Position numbers and translations under genes: made by a program | The notes under the pieces: generated by a model | Database searches by the model: none | What the model was told of the DNA's origin: nothing | Seen by the model: only the letters and a program-made list of their open reading frames with translations | Part shown: positions 56,065 through 64,000 of the stretch, piece after piece | Layout of the letters: each line of letters opens with the position of its first letter | How positions within the stretch are numbered: position 1 is the first letter of the stretch | Origin: Chitinolyticbacter albus | GTDB taxonomy: Bacteria > Pseudomonadota > Gammaproteobacteria > Burkholderiales > Chitinibacteraceae | Direction of reading: 5' to 3' | Length of the DNA: 64,000 nucleotides | Assembly (NCBI RefSeq): GCF_024437655.1 | Contig: NZ_JANBVF010000015.1 | Location: forward strand, 55,761-119,760

Positions 56065-56121
56065 TGCGTTAAGCCCCGCACACACTACGCAAACGTCATC
56101 CATCTCCAAGGAAAGGGCGCC

Positions 56122-56463
56122 ATGGCCAAATACCTGATCTCCTTCCCCAGCGCGGCGATGGTCGTTCCCGAGAACGAGTTGGAATCGGTGGGCCGTGCCG
56201 CGCACGCCGTGATCGAGGAGGCGAAGGCCGCCGGCGTCTACGTCTTCGCCGGCGGCATAGCCGAAGACGTGCCGCCCGTGCTCGTCGCGGCCGACGCCTC
56301 GATCGCCGAGGGTGGCTACCCATGGGCGCCCCCGCTCAACGGCGGCTACACCGTGCTCGAACTGCCTTCGCGCGAAGCGGCCATCGCGTGGGCCGCGCGC
56401 CTTGCACAGGCCTGCCGGTGCCAGCAGGAGCTGCGCGTCTTCGGGTCCGATCAGCAGTCCTGA
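56122..56463 (+). CDS. YCII/DGPF-domain-like protein
   Basis: A 113-residue protein with the ferredoxin-like layout of YCII-related (DGPF) proteins: MAKYLISFPSAAM, an alpha helix (AAHAVIEEAKAAGVYVFAGGI), GGYTVLELPSREAAIAWAARLA. The polar His/Asp pair often seen in the family could not be located. GGAAAGGG lies before the ATG. Function unknown. Confidence 0.65.
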   Translation: MAKYLISFPSAAMVVPENELESVGRAAHAVIEEAKAAGVYVFAGGIAEDVPPVLVAADASIAEGGYPWAPPLNGGYTVLELPSREAAIAWAARLAQACRCQQELRVFGSDQQS

Positions 56464-56543
56464 AGGCGGCACTGAGTGACGCAGAAAGTGCAGCCTAACC
56501 ATACATTCAAACCGACGCCGCTCCCCGGCTTGATCCAGGCGAT

Positions 56544-56870
56544 ATGAACCAGTTACAAGGGCTCGGTCTGACGCTGGCCTGCGAAGTGCCGGTCATGGTC
56601 ATGCTGGCACGGTCCCAGCCGACTTCGCGCGTGTTTGTTGCGGCAGTGCTCGCCTCTGCCATGACGCACCCCATCGCCTGGAAGATGGCATCCATCCTGT
56701 CGCCCCATGAATATCGCCAGGGGCTATGGGCGATAGAGGCGGGCGTGGTCCTGGCGGAAGCGACCTGGTATCACTGGTGGCTGCACACCCGCTTCAGTCG
56801 CACCTTGCTGTGGTCATTGCTTGCCAATGCCACGTCCTTCGGCCTCGGTTGGCTCTTGTTACGCAGCTGA
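56544..56870 (+). CDS. Small membrane protein
   Basis: A 108-residue protein with about three to four hydrophobic segments (LTLACEVPVMVMLA, VFVAAVLASAMTHPIAW, AIEAGVVLAEATWYHWWLH, LLANATSFGLGWLL). It overlaps no gene, and the next membrane gene starts 6 bases after its stop, suggesting coupling. No family recognised. Confidence 0.65.
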   Translation: MNQLQGLGLTLACEVPVMVMLARSQPTSRVFVAAVLASAMTHPIAWKMASILSPHEYRQGLWAIEAGVVLAEATWYHWWLHTRFSRTLLWSLLANATSFGLGWLLLRS

Positions 56871-56876
56871 ACAGCC

Positions 56877-57824
56877 ATGTCACGCCCCCTTGCACACGCC
56901 ACCTTTCTGACACTGCTACTCGCGCTGGCCTTATGGCTACCGCTGCCGCTCTACCTGGTCTCGATCGCCCTGTTCGGCTTGCCGCATGTGATCTGGGAGA
57001 TGGGTTTCTTGCGCAGCCGGTATGCCGCGCGATGGCCGGCGCGATGGTGGTTCGGCTTATGGACAGTGCTGCTGATCCAGGCCGGTGCGCGTGGCGCAAC
57101 CTGGTCAGGCCACTTCCTGGCCACATCGAGCCAGATCATCGATCTGCTGACTTTGCTGCTGCTGGCCGTGCTCGTCGCCCTTGCCCCCAAAGGCGCGGGC
57201 TGGCGCGTGCGCATTGCCGGCTTGATCATGGCCTCAGCCATGCTGTACCTGCTGCAGGAAGGGCATATCCTCTGGGTGCTGTTGTTGCTCGGCGTGGCGC
57301 ACAACTTCACCCCGGTGCTCATGGCGTGGGATATGGCGCGTCAATATCCGCCGGCCCAGACACTCGCCTGGTACATCAGCGGCCTTTTCGCGCTGCCCCT
57401 GATCGTTGCATTGAGTGGCTGGAACGGCGGCTCCGCCCCGGCACCAGTGCAGCAGTATCTCGGACTGCTCGATGGACTATGGCCGGTGGGCTGGGGCGGT
57501 GATCAACGCGCTGCGCTCTTGTCGGCCATCGTCCTTGCGCAGTGCCTGCATTACTACTGCGTCATCCATCTGCTGTCGAGTGCCGAGACGCGGCGCGTGG
57601 CCAGACCCGTGATCACAACGCCCATCTGCATTGCCGCGTGCCTGGCGGTGGCGTCGCTGCTGATCTACTTCGCCCATGACTATGCCGCGGCACGGTCGCT
57701 CTATGGCATCGCCGCAGGTGCCCATGCCTGGCTGGAGTGGCCGATCCTGCTGATGGCCTTGCTGGGCTCCACGCGCGGCAATGCACCAAACCTGCAAGCG
57801 AATGAAAGCGGCGTATCGGCTTAG
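56877..57824 (+). CDS. Polytopic membrane protein with conserved-looking His motifs
   Basis: A 315-residue protein with about eight hydrophobic segments. His residues in FGLPHVIWEM, EGHILWV, GVAHNFTPVL, CLHYYCVIHLL and AHAWLEWP lie within or next to helices, a pattern reminiscent of Brp/Blh-type carotenoid-cleaving membrane proteins, though no firm match is claimed. Pairs with the small membrane protein immediately upstream. Confidence 0.6.
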   Translation: MSRPLAHATFLTLLLALALWLPLPLYLVSIALFGLPHVIWEMGFLRSRYAARWPARWWFGLWTVLLIQAGARGATWSGHFLATSSQIIDLLTLLLLAVLVALAPKGAGWRVRIAGLIMASAMLYLLQEGHILWVLLLLGVAHNFTPVLMAWDMARQYPPAQTLAWYISGLFALPLIVALSGWNGGSAPAPVQQYLGLLDGLWPVGWGGDQRAALLSAIVLAQCLHYYCVIHLLSSAETRRVARPVITTPICIAACLAVASLLIYFAHDYAAARSLYGIAAGAHAWLEWPILLMALLGSTRGNAPNLQANESGVSA

Positions 57825-58024
57825 GCAATACAAAGAAAACGCCAGCGCGAAACGCAATTGATTTCCTGGGGGAATTGTCCCCGCCCCTGGCAGGAAACGG
57901 CCTCTATTTGCAAAACGACATCTATATGTGGGGCCATCGCAGGCACGCGTTGTATCCCCCGGGGATATCGGTGAAGATGACACCGGGTTCTTCTGAACAA
58001 TCACGTGCGTTTTCAAATAACTCT

Positions 58025-61000
58025 ATGAATACCTCTTTGCTGAAATCGTGGGCTGCCATCACGCTGCTCGCAGTGCTGGCTGCGCCCGCATTGCAGGCTC
58101 AGGACAACGATGCGGTGGCGGCAGCCTATGCAGCCGCACGCGACGGGGACGCCGCCGGCGCGCGCAAGCTGACGGAGCTGGCCAAATCCGGCAACACCGA
58201 TGCCCGCTTCAAGCAGGCATTGCTCGAGATGCGCGCCAAGCGCATGGCGACGGCGTTTTCGGGGATGCAGGCTGTGGCCGACACTGGCGATGGCCGAGCC
58301 CAGTATTACCTGATGAATGGCTACGAGTTGGGTTTCTGGCCGGGGGACGACAACGCATTGCAGGCCATGCGCGCCGCAGCCGAGGCGGGAAACGCCAAGG
58401 CGATGTTCAATCTGGGATTGACGTATCAGTATGGCCGCGGCGTCGCACAGGACAAACAGGCCGCGCTGGTGTGGTATCGCAAGGCGGCGGAACGCGGCGA
58501 GCCGCGTGCCTATACCTTTATCGGCCGCCTGTATGACGTATCGGGCAAACCAGACATCGAGCCGGACCTCGATACCGCACTGTTGTGGTACCGCAAAGCT
58601 GCCGCGGCCAAGCACGCGCACGGCATGTATAACCTCGCGTTGACCCTGAAGCTGGATCTGAAAAAACCGCCTGCCGACTATCTGCCGTGGCTCAAGGCCG
58701 CCGCTGCGGGCGGCTATCTGCCGGCATTTGCCGAACTGGCCCGACATCACCTCAATGGCATCGGCGTTCCAGCTTCCGCCGAAGCTGCAGCGAAGATCGC
58801 CAGGGAAGGCATTGCCCAGGACGACATCGATTGCTACGCCATCCTCGGAGGCATACTGGAGAAGGCCGGATCGGTGCCCGAGGCATGGCAGATGTACAGG
58901 GAAGGCGCATTAGCGCCTTTTGGCTGGGGCGCCGGCGCGCTGGGCATGGGCAGGCTGCTCGCGGAAAACCGCTATGCGCCGACCAGGCCGGGAGAGCGCG
59001 ACTGGGTATTGCGCTTGCTCACCCAGCTGGCGGAGGACACAAACAAGCAATCCGGCGCGACCGAACTCTTGGCAAAGCTGCGCAAGGCACCGGCGCCAAC
59101 GTGGACCATCCACGAGGAACGTGGCGTGGATGCAAGCCTCTTGACCGTGGCGATCGATCCGCGTGGCCGTCTGTGGTTTGGCGGCTACTACGGTTTGTTC
59201 ATGCTGGAAGGAAAAAAATGGACCAGATACAACGCAGCCAATACCAACGGCGCGCTGCACGCGCATAGACTCCAGGCGATTACGTTCGATGCACAGGGAA
59301 ACACCTGGGTAGGCAGCGACAGCGATGGGGTGTTCCGTTTCGACGGCAAGCGCTGGACCCACTACAACACGGACAATACCGGCGGCGCGCTGGCCAGCAA
59401 TACGATCAAGGCCATGGCCGTCGATCAGCGCGGCCAGCTGTGGGTGGCCACAGCGGGCACCGATGGCCGCTCCGGCGTCGCCCGCTTCGATGGCAAGACC
59501 TGGACCGCGTACACGTACGAAAACACCGGGCATCTGCTGGGTTATGCGCCCCGAAGCATCGCGGTGGATCCCCAGGGAAACATCTGGGTCGGCCACTGGG
59601 TAGGCATGTCCAAGTTCGACGGCAAGACCTGGACGCTCTACGCCAGCACGCACAGCTACAAAAAGAGCGATCCCGAATTCCAGAATTCGACGACCGGCCC
59701 GCAATACGGCCCCGAATCCATCCTGTTTGCGCCCAACGGAGATGTCTGGGCCGTGCAGCTCGCCCAGATTGCCAGGTTCGATGGCCGCAGCTGGAAAGCC
59801 TATCCCAAGCCCAAGCAACTCATCGGTAATACCAATGAGGAGTACTACGCAGAGGGTGCGGCGATGGATAAGCAGGGCAATATCTGGATCGCCGCCGACG
59901 AAGGCCTTTTCCGCTTCAAGGACGGCAACTGGACCTTCCATCGCCACCCGACACACCAGGTGGATAATCCCTCCCGGATGAATTCGGTCGTCATCGATGC
60001 CCAAGGCAGCAAGTGGATGGCCACCAGCTACGGCCCGGTACGGTTCGATGAGGGCTGGACCGACTATACGCCCGACAACACGAACGACGGGCTACTCGAC
60101 GACACCGTCAACGTCGTCGCCATCGACGGCCGCAACCATAAATGGATAGGTGGTAACCGGGGGCTATCGCGTTTCGACGGCACGAGCTGGACCCGTTATA
60201 CGGCGCAAAGCACCCGCCAGGGATTGGCGCCAGGCAAGGTGCAGAGCATCGCCGTGGACAAGGCCGGCAGCGTCTGGATAGGCACTTATGACGACCATAC
60301 CAAGGAAGGCGGTCTTTCCACATTCGATGGCACGCGCTGGATTGCCTATACCCCCGCGAATACCGGCCGCGGCCTGCCCTCGGCCGATGTCCGCGCTGTG
60401 GCGGTGGACAGGAATGGCCACCAGTGGGTGGGCACGGATCGCGGGCTGGCACGCTTCGATGGGAAAACCTGGACGTCTTATACCCGGGACAACACCGGCG
60501 GCCGGCTGCCCTCAAACAATGTGAAAGCGATCGCGGTCGACCTCGATGGCAGCATCTGGGTGGCAACGGCCCCCGAGAAACCGCTCTCCAGCGCCAAGGA
60601 TGGCGGCCTTGCCCGATTCGACGGTAGCGCGTGGACCACCTACACCCCGGAAAACACCGGCCGCGCACTCACGAACTATGTGTCTTCCATCGCCATCGAC
60701 CCACAGGGCAACAAGTGGATAGGCACCAGTGCCAGCCTCTCGTACCGTGCCATGGGAGAGCTCGTCAGATTCAACAATTATGGTTGGACGCGCTACGACG
60801 AGAAGATCACCGCCCGCAGCGCCCCGGCTGGAAACATCACTGCGATCGCAATCGATGCGACCGGCATCAAATGGGTGGGAACCAGCGACGGATTGTTCCG
60901 CTTCGACGGCTTGCGCTGGACCCAGTACAACCGAAAGAACACGGACAACGCGCTGCGCGGAGACGCCATCCAGGCTATCGCGATCGATGAGCAGGGCCGC

Positions 61001-61063
61001 AAGTGGATCGCCGCGAAAAACGGTTTGGACCGCGGTGATGGGCTGGTCGTTCTGCAGGATTGA
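58025..61063 (+). CDS. Secreted Sel1-repeat and 14-blade propeller protein
   Basis: A 1012-residue protein with a signal peptide (residues 1-26, ALQA-Q). Residues about 30-340 hold Sel1-like repeats (AMFNLGLTYQYGRGVAQDKQAALVWYRKAAERGE and relatives). Residues about 360-1012 hold 14 copies of a blade of the type VDPQGNIWVGT...GLARFDGKTWTxYTPENTG, enough for two seven-bladed propellers as in the periplasmic halves of hybrid two-component sensors. There is no membrane helix or kinase domain after it, so it is a free periplasmic or extracellular protein. Start ATG 58025 chosen for its signal peptide; no good ribosome-binding site. Confidence 0.75.
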   Translation: MNTSLLKSWAAITLLAVLAAPALQAQDNDAVAAAYAAARDGDAAGARKLTELAKSGNTDARFKQALLEMRAKRMATAFSGMQAVADTGDGRAQYYLMNGYELGFWPGDDNALQAMRAAAEAGNAKAMFNLGLTYQYGRGVAQDKQAALVWYRKAAERGEPRAYTFIGRLYDVSGKPDIEPDLDTALLWYRKAAAAKHAHGMYNLALTLKLDLKKPPADYLPWLKAAAAGGYLPAFAELARHHLNGIGVPASAEAAAKIAREGIAQDDIDCYAILGGILEKAGSVPEAWQMYREGALAPFGWGAGALGMGRLLAENRYAPTRPGERDWVLRLLTQLAEDTNKQSGATELLAKLRKAPAPTWTIHEERGVDASLLTVAIDPRGRLWFGGYYGLFMLEGKKWTRYNAANTNGALHAHRLQAITFDAQGNTWVGSDSDGVFRFDGKRWTHYNTDNTGGALASNTIKAMAVDQRGQLWVATAGTDGRSGVARFDGKTWTAYTYENTGHLLGYAPRSIAVDPQGNIWVGHWVGMSKFDGKTWTLYASTHSYKKSDPEFQNSTTGPQYGPESILFAPNGDVWAVQLAQIARFDGRSWKAYPKPKQLIGNTNEEYYAEGAAMDKQGNIWIAADEGLFRFKDGNWTFHRHPTHQVDNPSRMNSVVIDAQGSKWMATSYGPVRFDEGWTDYTPDNTNDGLLDDTVNVVAIDGRNHKWIGGNRGLSRFDGTSWTRYTAQSTRQGLAPGKVQSIAVDKAGSVWIGTYDDHTKEGGLSTFDGTRWIAYTPANTGRGLPSADVRAVAVDRNGHQWVGTDRGLARFDGKTWTSYTRDNTGGRLPSNNVKAIAVDLDGSIWVATAPEKPLSSAKDGGLARFDGSAWTTYTPENTGRALTNYVSSIAIDPQGNKWIGTSASLSYRAMGELVRFNNYGWTRYDEKITARSAPAGNITAIAIDATGIKWVGTSDGLFRFDGLRWTQYNRKNTDNALRGDAIQAIAIDEQGRKWIAAKNGLDRGDGLVVLQD

Positions 61064-61125
61064 GGCGGTTGCGGACGCGCCGCGCCGCCGCGACAGCCTG
61101 CATGCAACTTCATAAGTGCAAATCG

Positions 61126-61656
61126 ATGAAACTGCTGAAAATACTCATCCCAGCGGCCGTACTCTGCTCTGCGCAGGCAGCGGCCGAAACACCGCGCCTG
61201 TCGCTGTGGATCACCGAGGCGATCGGCGCGACCGATGCCGGGCAATGCGCGCAACCGGCGCTACACAGCGAGATGAAGCTGGCAGCGCTGCGCGCCAAAA
61301 TCAGCGACCGTATCGACGACGCCGATATCGCCTTCTGGAATCCGGCGACAGCGACCTGGACACTGGGCGATGCCGCCACCCCCGCATCGGATCGGGCAAG
61401 GCAGATTGCCGACCACTGCTTTGTCCTCTGGATCAACGGCAAACCAACCGCCGCCGGGGTCGCGTTGTGGACCCATTCCGCGCGCCTGGTGCACATGCCG
61501 GTATTGGGTGTCTCGGTGGCGGATGGTGCCCTGTCGCTCAGGCTGGGCGCCCAGCATGGCGCCTCGCCAAACCCGCCCCTTGCCTTTGAAGGCATTAACG
61601 AAGTCTTGAAAGAAAAGCCGGCCAGGGCAGCCGAATCAAACCCTAGGCAGGATTGA
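61126..61656 (+). CDS. Secreted hypothetical protein
   Basis: A 176-residue protein with a signal peptide (residues 1-20, AQAAA-E), 62 bases downstream of the propeller gene. Mature part contains two Cys (GQCAQPALHSE, DHCFVLW), probably bonded, and TPRLSLWITEAIGATDAG at its start. No family recognised. Likely in one unit with the propeller gene. Confidence 0.6.
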   Translation: MKLLKILIPAAVLCSAQAAAETPRLSLWITEAIGATDAGQCAQPALHSEMKLAALRAKISDRIDDADIAFWNPATATWTLGDAATPASDRARQIADHCFVLWINGKPTAAGVALWTHSARLVHMPVLGVSVADGALSLRLGAQHGASPNPPLAFEGINEVLKEKPARAAESNPRQD

Positions 61657-61725
61657 AACGCGCCAGCCGGACTGCGCAAGCGGGAGCCGGGGCTCAACGC
61701 GCTCTCCTCCAGCCGCTACGCCCGA

Positions 61726-62091
61726 TCAACTAACGACAGCCAACACCGCCTTGGCGTAGCTCTCCCTATCCATATCCCGCGTATCGATGGTGAGCTGCAC
61801 CGCACCGTGCCCTTCCGGCAGCGTGGTGCGCAGCGCCGCCAGCAACCGCTGGCCCAGTGCCTGTTTCTGCTCCGCGCTTCGGCCGGAGAGCAACGCCACC
61901 TGTAGGTGGACAAACGCCGTTTCGGTATCGGAAGTACCAACGAGGTAAGTGGCCAGGCAATGCGCCCGGCCCTTGATGTCGGCCTCGCCAAACAGGCCCG
62001 ACTCGAACATGGCCTGCGCCAACGTGTGCCGCGCGGCATGGGCATCGTAATCGGGGAGGTTGTGGGTGTATTCGAGGGTGAGGTGGGGCAT
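61726..62091 (-). CDS. 5-carboxymethyl-2-hydroxymuconate isomerase-like protein
   Basis: A 121-residue tautomerase-superfamily protein resembling HpaF/CHMI. The start MPHLTLEYTHNLPDY puts Pro at position 2, the catalytic base after Met removal. GRAHCLATYLVGTSDTETAFVHLQVALLSGRS and LTIDTRDMDRESYAKA match the family. GGAG lies before ATG 62091. No other homoprotocatechuate genes lie nearby, so the substrate is not fixed. Confidence 0.85.
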   Translation of the reverse strand: MPHLTLEYTHNLPDYDAHAARHTLAQAMFESGLFGEADIKGRAHCLATYLVGTSDTETAFVHLQVALLSGRSAEQKQALGQRLLAALRTTLPEGHGAVQLTIDTRDMDRESYAKAVLAVVS

Positions 62092-62332
62092 GGGAGGCTC
62101 CGGAGGGGGAGCTAGGGAGATGCGGGCGCGGGGTCTGTACCACAAGCCGAAAATCGGCGGGATCGATCGCACTTTTAAAAAATCGTGGCCCACTCCCGAA
62201 GTTCAGTCCTCATATATCCACTGGTAAGCCGTCAAGTACAACAATGCTTGTTTTAGAAATACACTTTGAGTTAAGGTTTTTGCTCTGATTTCTGGGCCTC
62301 CTGCTCACTTACTCCTGATCGGTCGTAACTAC

Positions 62333-63160
62333 ATGGCAAACTCGTACGCTCAACTCGGCCTAGACCCTACCCTTGTGCACTACACAAGTCTGTATGGGCT
62401 CCAAGGAATTGTGGGAAATCATTCACTTTTTGTATCCCACGCAGCATTTTTGAACGACCGTGAAGAGCTTGTGCACGGATTGAGGGCTGCAAAGGACGCT
62501 ATTCAACAGTCATCGCGCTTTCATGGTTGGAATCAATCAAAGCTCCTCCCAGTGCTCAATGATGTCGTGGAGGATTACCTCAAAACCCCACCCGATGTTT
62601 ACGTTACGTGCTTTGGTACCGACACAGATAGCTTGACCCATTGGCGCGGCTACTGCGAAGGCCAGGGAGTGAGCATCGAACTCTCGCTCGCAGGCCTCGA
62701 ACAGTTGACTGGTGAGATCGGAGGGGAATTCCAACAGGTTATTTACTCGAAGGTCGGCGACCATGGTCAAGCAGCAACTGAAATACAAGCGCGTGTCGAT
62801 TGGCTAATAGAGAGAATGGGGTCGTTTATCACAAACGAAAATCAACGACGCCTGCTCTTGGCCAAAGTGGTGCGATCAGCGGCCGCAGCCTTTAAGCACG
62901 TCGGATTCAAAGACGAAACCGAGTGGCGCTATGTGTACAGTGAGCAACCCGCCCCGGATTTCATCCAGTTTCGTGTTCGTGACAATGTTCTCGTCCCGTA
63001 CTTCGTACTCAAAGGTGCTGGGCCATTGCCAATAACCAAGGTGACAGTTGGGCCAGGGAAGGATCAAGAGTTTACGCGAAAGAGCATAGAACGATTCCTT
63101 AAGGCTTCGGGCTACGGGATTGTTCCTGTCATCGAATCAAATGTTCCGTATCGCACATAA
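62333..63160 (+). CDS. DUF2971 family protein
   Basis: A 275-residue protein. HYTSLYGLQGIVGNHSLFVSHAAFLNDREELVHGL and YVTCFGTDTDSLTHWRGYCEGQGVSIELSL are the two DUF2971 blocks; ETEWRYVYS follows. Its GC content is distinctly lower than that of its neighbours, a sign of horizontal transfer. Some DUF2971 proteins lie in defence islands, but no partner gene is seen here. Intact, with a terminator-like hairpin after it. Confidence 0.8.
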   Translation: MANSYAQLGLDPTLVHYTSLYGLQGIVGNHSLFVSHAAFLNDREELVHGLRAAKDAIQQSSRFHGWNQSKLLPVLNDVVEDYLKTPPDVYVTCFGTDTDSLTHWRGYCEGQGVSIELSLAGLEQLTGEIGGEFQQVIYSKVGDHGQAATEIQARVDWLIERMGSFITNENQRRLLLAKVVRSAAAAFKHVGFKDETEWRYVYSEQPAPDFIQFRVRDNVLVPYFVLKGAGPLPITKVTVGPGKDQEFTRKSIERFLKASGYGIVPVIESNVPYRT

Positions 63161-63184
63161 GCTTTACTCATTAAACTTCTTCCT

Positions 63185-63207
63185 GCCCGGTCGATGCTGG
63201 GCTTTTT
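63185..63207 (+). terminator. Intrinsic terminator after DUF2971 gene
   Basis: GCCCGG/CTGGGC stem (6 bp with one G-T pair, 6-base loop) followed by TTTTT, 25 bases after the stop. Confidence 0.7.
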
Positions 63208-63302
63208 CGCTTCACAGTACGGACAGAGCGACAAGAATGTCGAAATGTCCCGTAGAAGATTGGGGATAGCGCACGATTTATTTTCTAATTAACGACGAAA
63301 AA

Positions 63303-63865
63303 GATTTTGCGCCTGCGGCGCGTTGATTAGATACCGGTTCCGCCCGGCGGACGGGTTCATTTCTTTTGCGTCGCCAAAAGAAACGAACCAAAGAAAAGGC
63401 GACCCCGCCTTGCGGCCCTCCGGGCTGCCCTCAGTCGGTCGCGAGCCTAGGTCTCGCTCCGCTCCTTCGGCGCTGGCCAAGGGGAAAAAAGCAAGCGCCC
63501 ACATTTGCGGAACGATTCACAGCAAGCCGTTTGCCTGCACAATCCCCCCCCACCCACTTCTACGAAGGGGGAACCGTGGTGCTCAAGAGCGGAGAACTTG
63601 CCAGCAAATCACGGCGTACCACCCGAACTCCCCTCAGGAGCGCCGAGCGAGGAACAAGCGGGGCGGGGTTTCGCCGAGGATGTTTGAGACCGTAGGCCGA
63701 GTCCCGCAGGCGCCGACTCGATTGTCCGCAGTGAGGGAACCGGCGAAGCCGGCGCGGATACGGGGTCGCCTTTTCTTTGGTTCGTTTCTTTTGGCGAAGC
63801 AAAAGAAATGAACCCGTGGGCGCGGCGGAACGCGCACCTAAACCACCGCGCCGCAGGCGCAAATC
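63303..63865. repeat. Long inverted-repeat intergenic element
   Basis: The outer arms GATTTTGCGCCTGCGGCGCG (63303) and its near-complement (63847-63865), and the inner arms 63351-63407 and 63761-63817, which match at 56 of 57 positions, give one large palindromic structure of about 560 bases. The interior is GC-rich with many ORFs but none with a credible start or composition. Similar GGTTCATTTCTTTTGC repeats occur in other proteobacteria. No gene in this stretch. Confidence 0.85.
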
Positions 63866-63897
63866 GCCCCAACACGCGCTGAAAGCGCTACGCCCCC

Positions 63898-64000
63898 TTA
63901 ATCCCAATACCCCACCGCCCCATAAGCAGTTTTCAAATGATCCACAAACCGCCTCACCCGCTGTGGGAGGTGCTTGCGCTGCGGCATCACTGCGTAGACC
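63898..64000 (-). CDS. LysR-type regulator, C-terminal end (partial)
   Basis: The last 33 residues (VYAVMPQRKHLPQRVRRFVD and following, ending in GYWD) and a TAA stop. The VYAV...R..LP.RVR.FVDHL pattern is the end of LysR effector domains. The rest lies beyond the window. Assignment rests on this short end only. Confidence 0.7.
   Translation of the reverse strand, partial: VYAVMPQRKHLPQRVRRFVDHLKTAYGAVGYWD

Noticed and set aside
63323..63811. ORFs within the large inverted-repeat element
   Set aside because: They read both arms of the palindrome, are repeat-derived and have no ribosome-binding site.

Overview
This is a GC-rich, densely coded bacterial chromosome segment. Gene content points to a betaproteobacterium, probably Neisseriales: a yceD-rpmF-plsX-fabHDG-acpP-fabF lipid cluster, a Gram-negative trimeric-type porin ending in Phe, a glrK-qseG-glrR operon, and grpE-dnaK-dnaJ in one block. 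The assignment is inference from gene content. No rRNA, tRNA, CRISPR array or transposase gene was seen.

Layout. 1-1794: 5' part of a DUF2339 membrane protein. 2.2-8.9 kb: small secreted protein, then the fatty-acid/phospholipid operon on the minus strand, with an intrinsic terminator between fabH and fabD. 9-14.9 kb: maf (yceF type), an RsmI-like methyltransferase, hisC, a REC-HATPase signalling protein, an orphan ParA and a porin. 15-17 kb: htpG. 17.2-21 kb: a compact minus-strand cluster (TPR protein, nucleotidyltransferase with a C-terminal PqqD-like domain, amidohydrolase, dTMP kinase-like protein) that I cannot match to a described pathway. 21.2-25.9 kb: a duplicated TPP riboswitch with a broken thiM copy, a chemoreceptor, then the intact TPP riboswitch-thiM-thiE-thiD operon. 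25.9-32.3 kb: a catalase-fold protein lacking the heme-site residues, a BON-domain periplasmic protein with a near-perfect sigma-54 promoter, and the GlrR/QseG/GlrK system behind a MocR regulator. 32.4-39.6 kb: accessory genes (MFS, PilZ, GH16, GFA-like, YgiD, second MocR, GNAT). 39.6-44.7 kb: dnaJ, fatty acid desaturase, dnaK and grpE, with a sigma-32 promoter before grpE. 44.7-48.1 kb: a two-gene operon with a large DUF4132-type protein. 48.1-53.3 kb: MipA/OmpV protein, XRE regulator, CREST-type membrane hydrolase, isocitrate lyase, LysR. 53.4-61.7 kb: mostly secreted or membrane proteins of unknown role, including a 1012-residue Sel1/14-blade propeller protein. 61.7-64 kb: a CHMI isomerase, a lower-GC DUF2971 gene, a large inverted-repeat element and the 3' end of a LysR gene.

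How it works together. The best-supported regulatory circuit is GlrR-sigma-54 control of the BON gene: the regulator gene carries GAFTGA, and the gap between it and the BON gene holds a TGTC-N10-GACA site about 120 bp upstream of the predicted start of a sigma-54 promoter. The best candidates for something undescribed are the nucleotidyltransferase-PqqD cluster (17.2-21 kb) and the DUF4132 operon. Two copies of a roughly 108-bp hairpin element, with one base-pair covariation, lie 37 kb apart.
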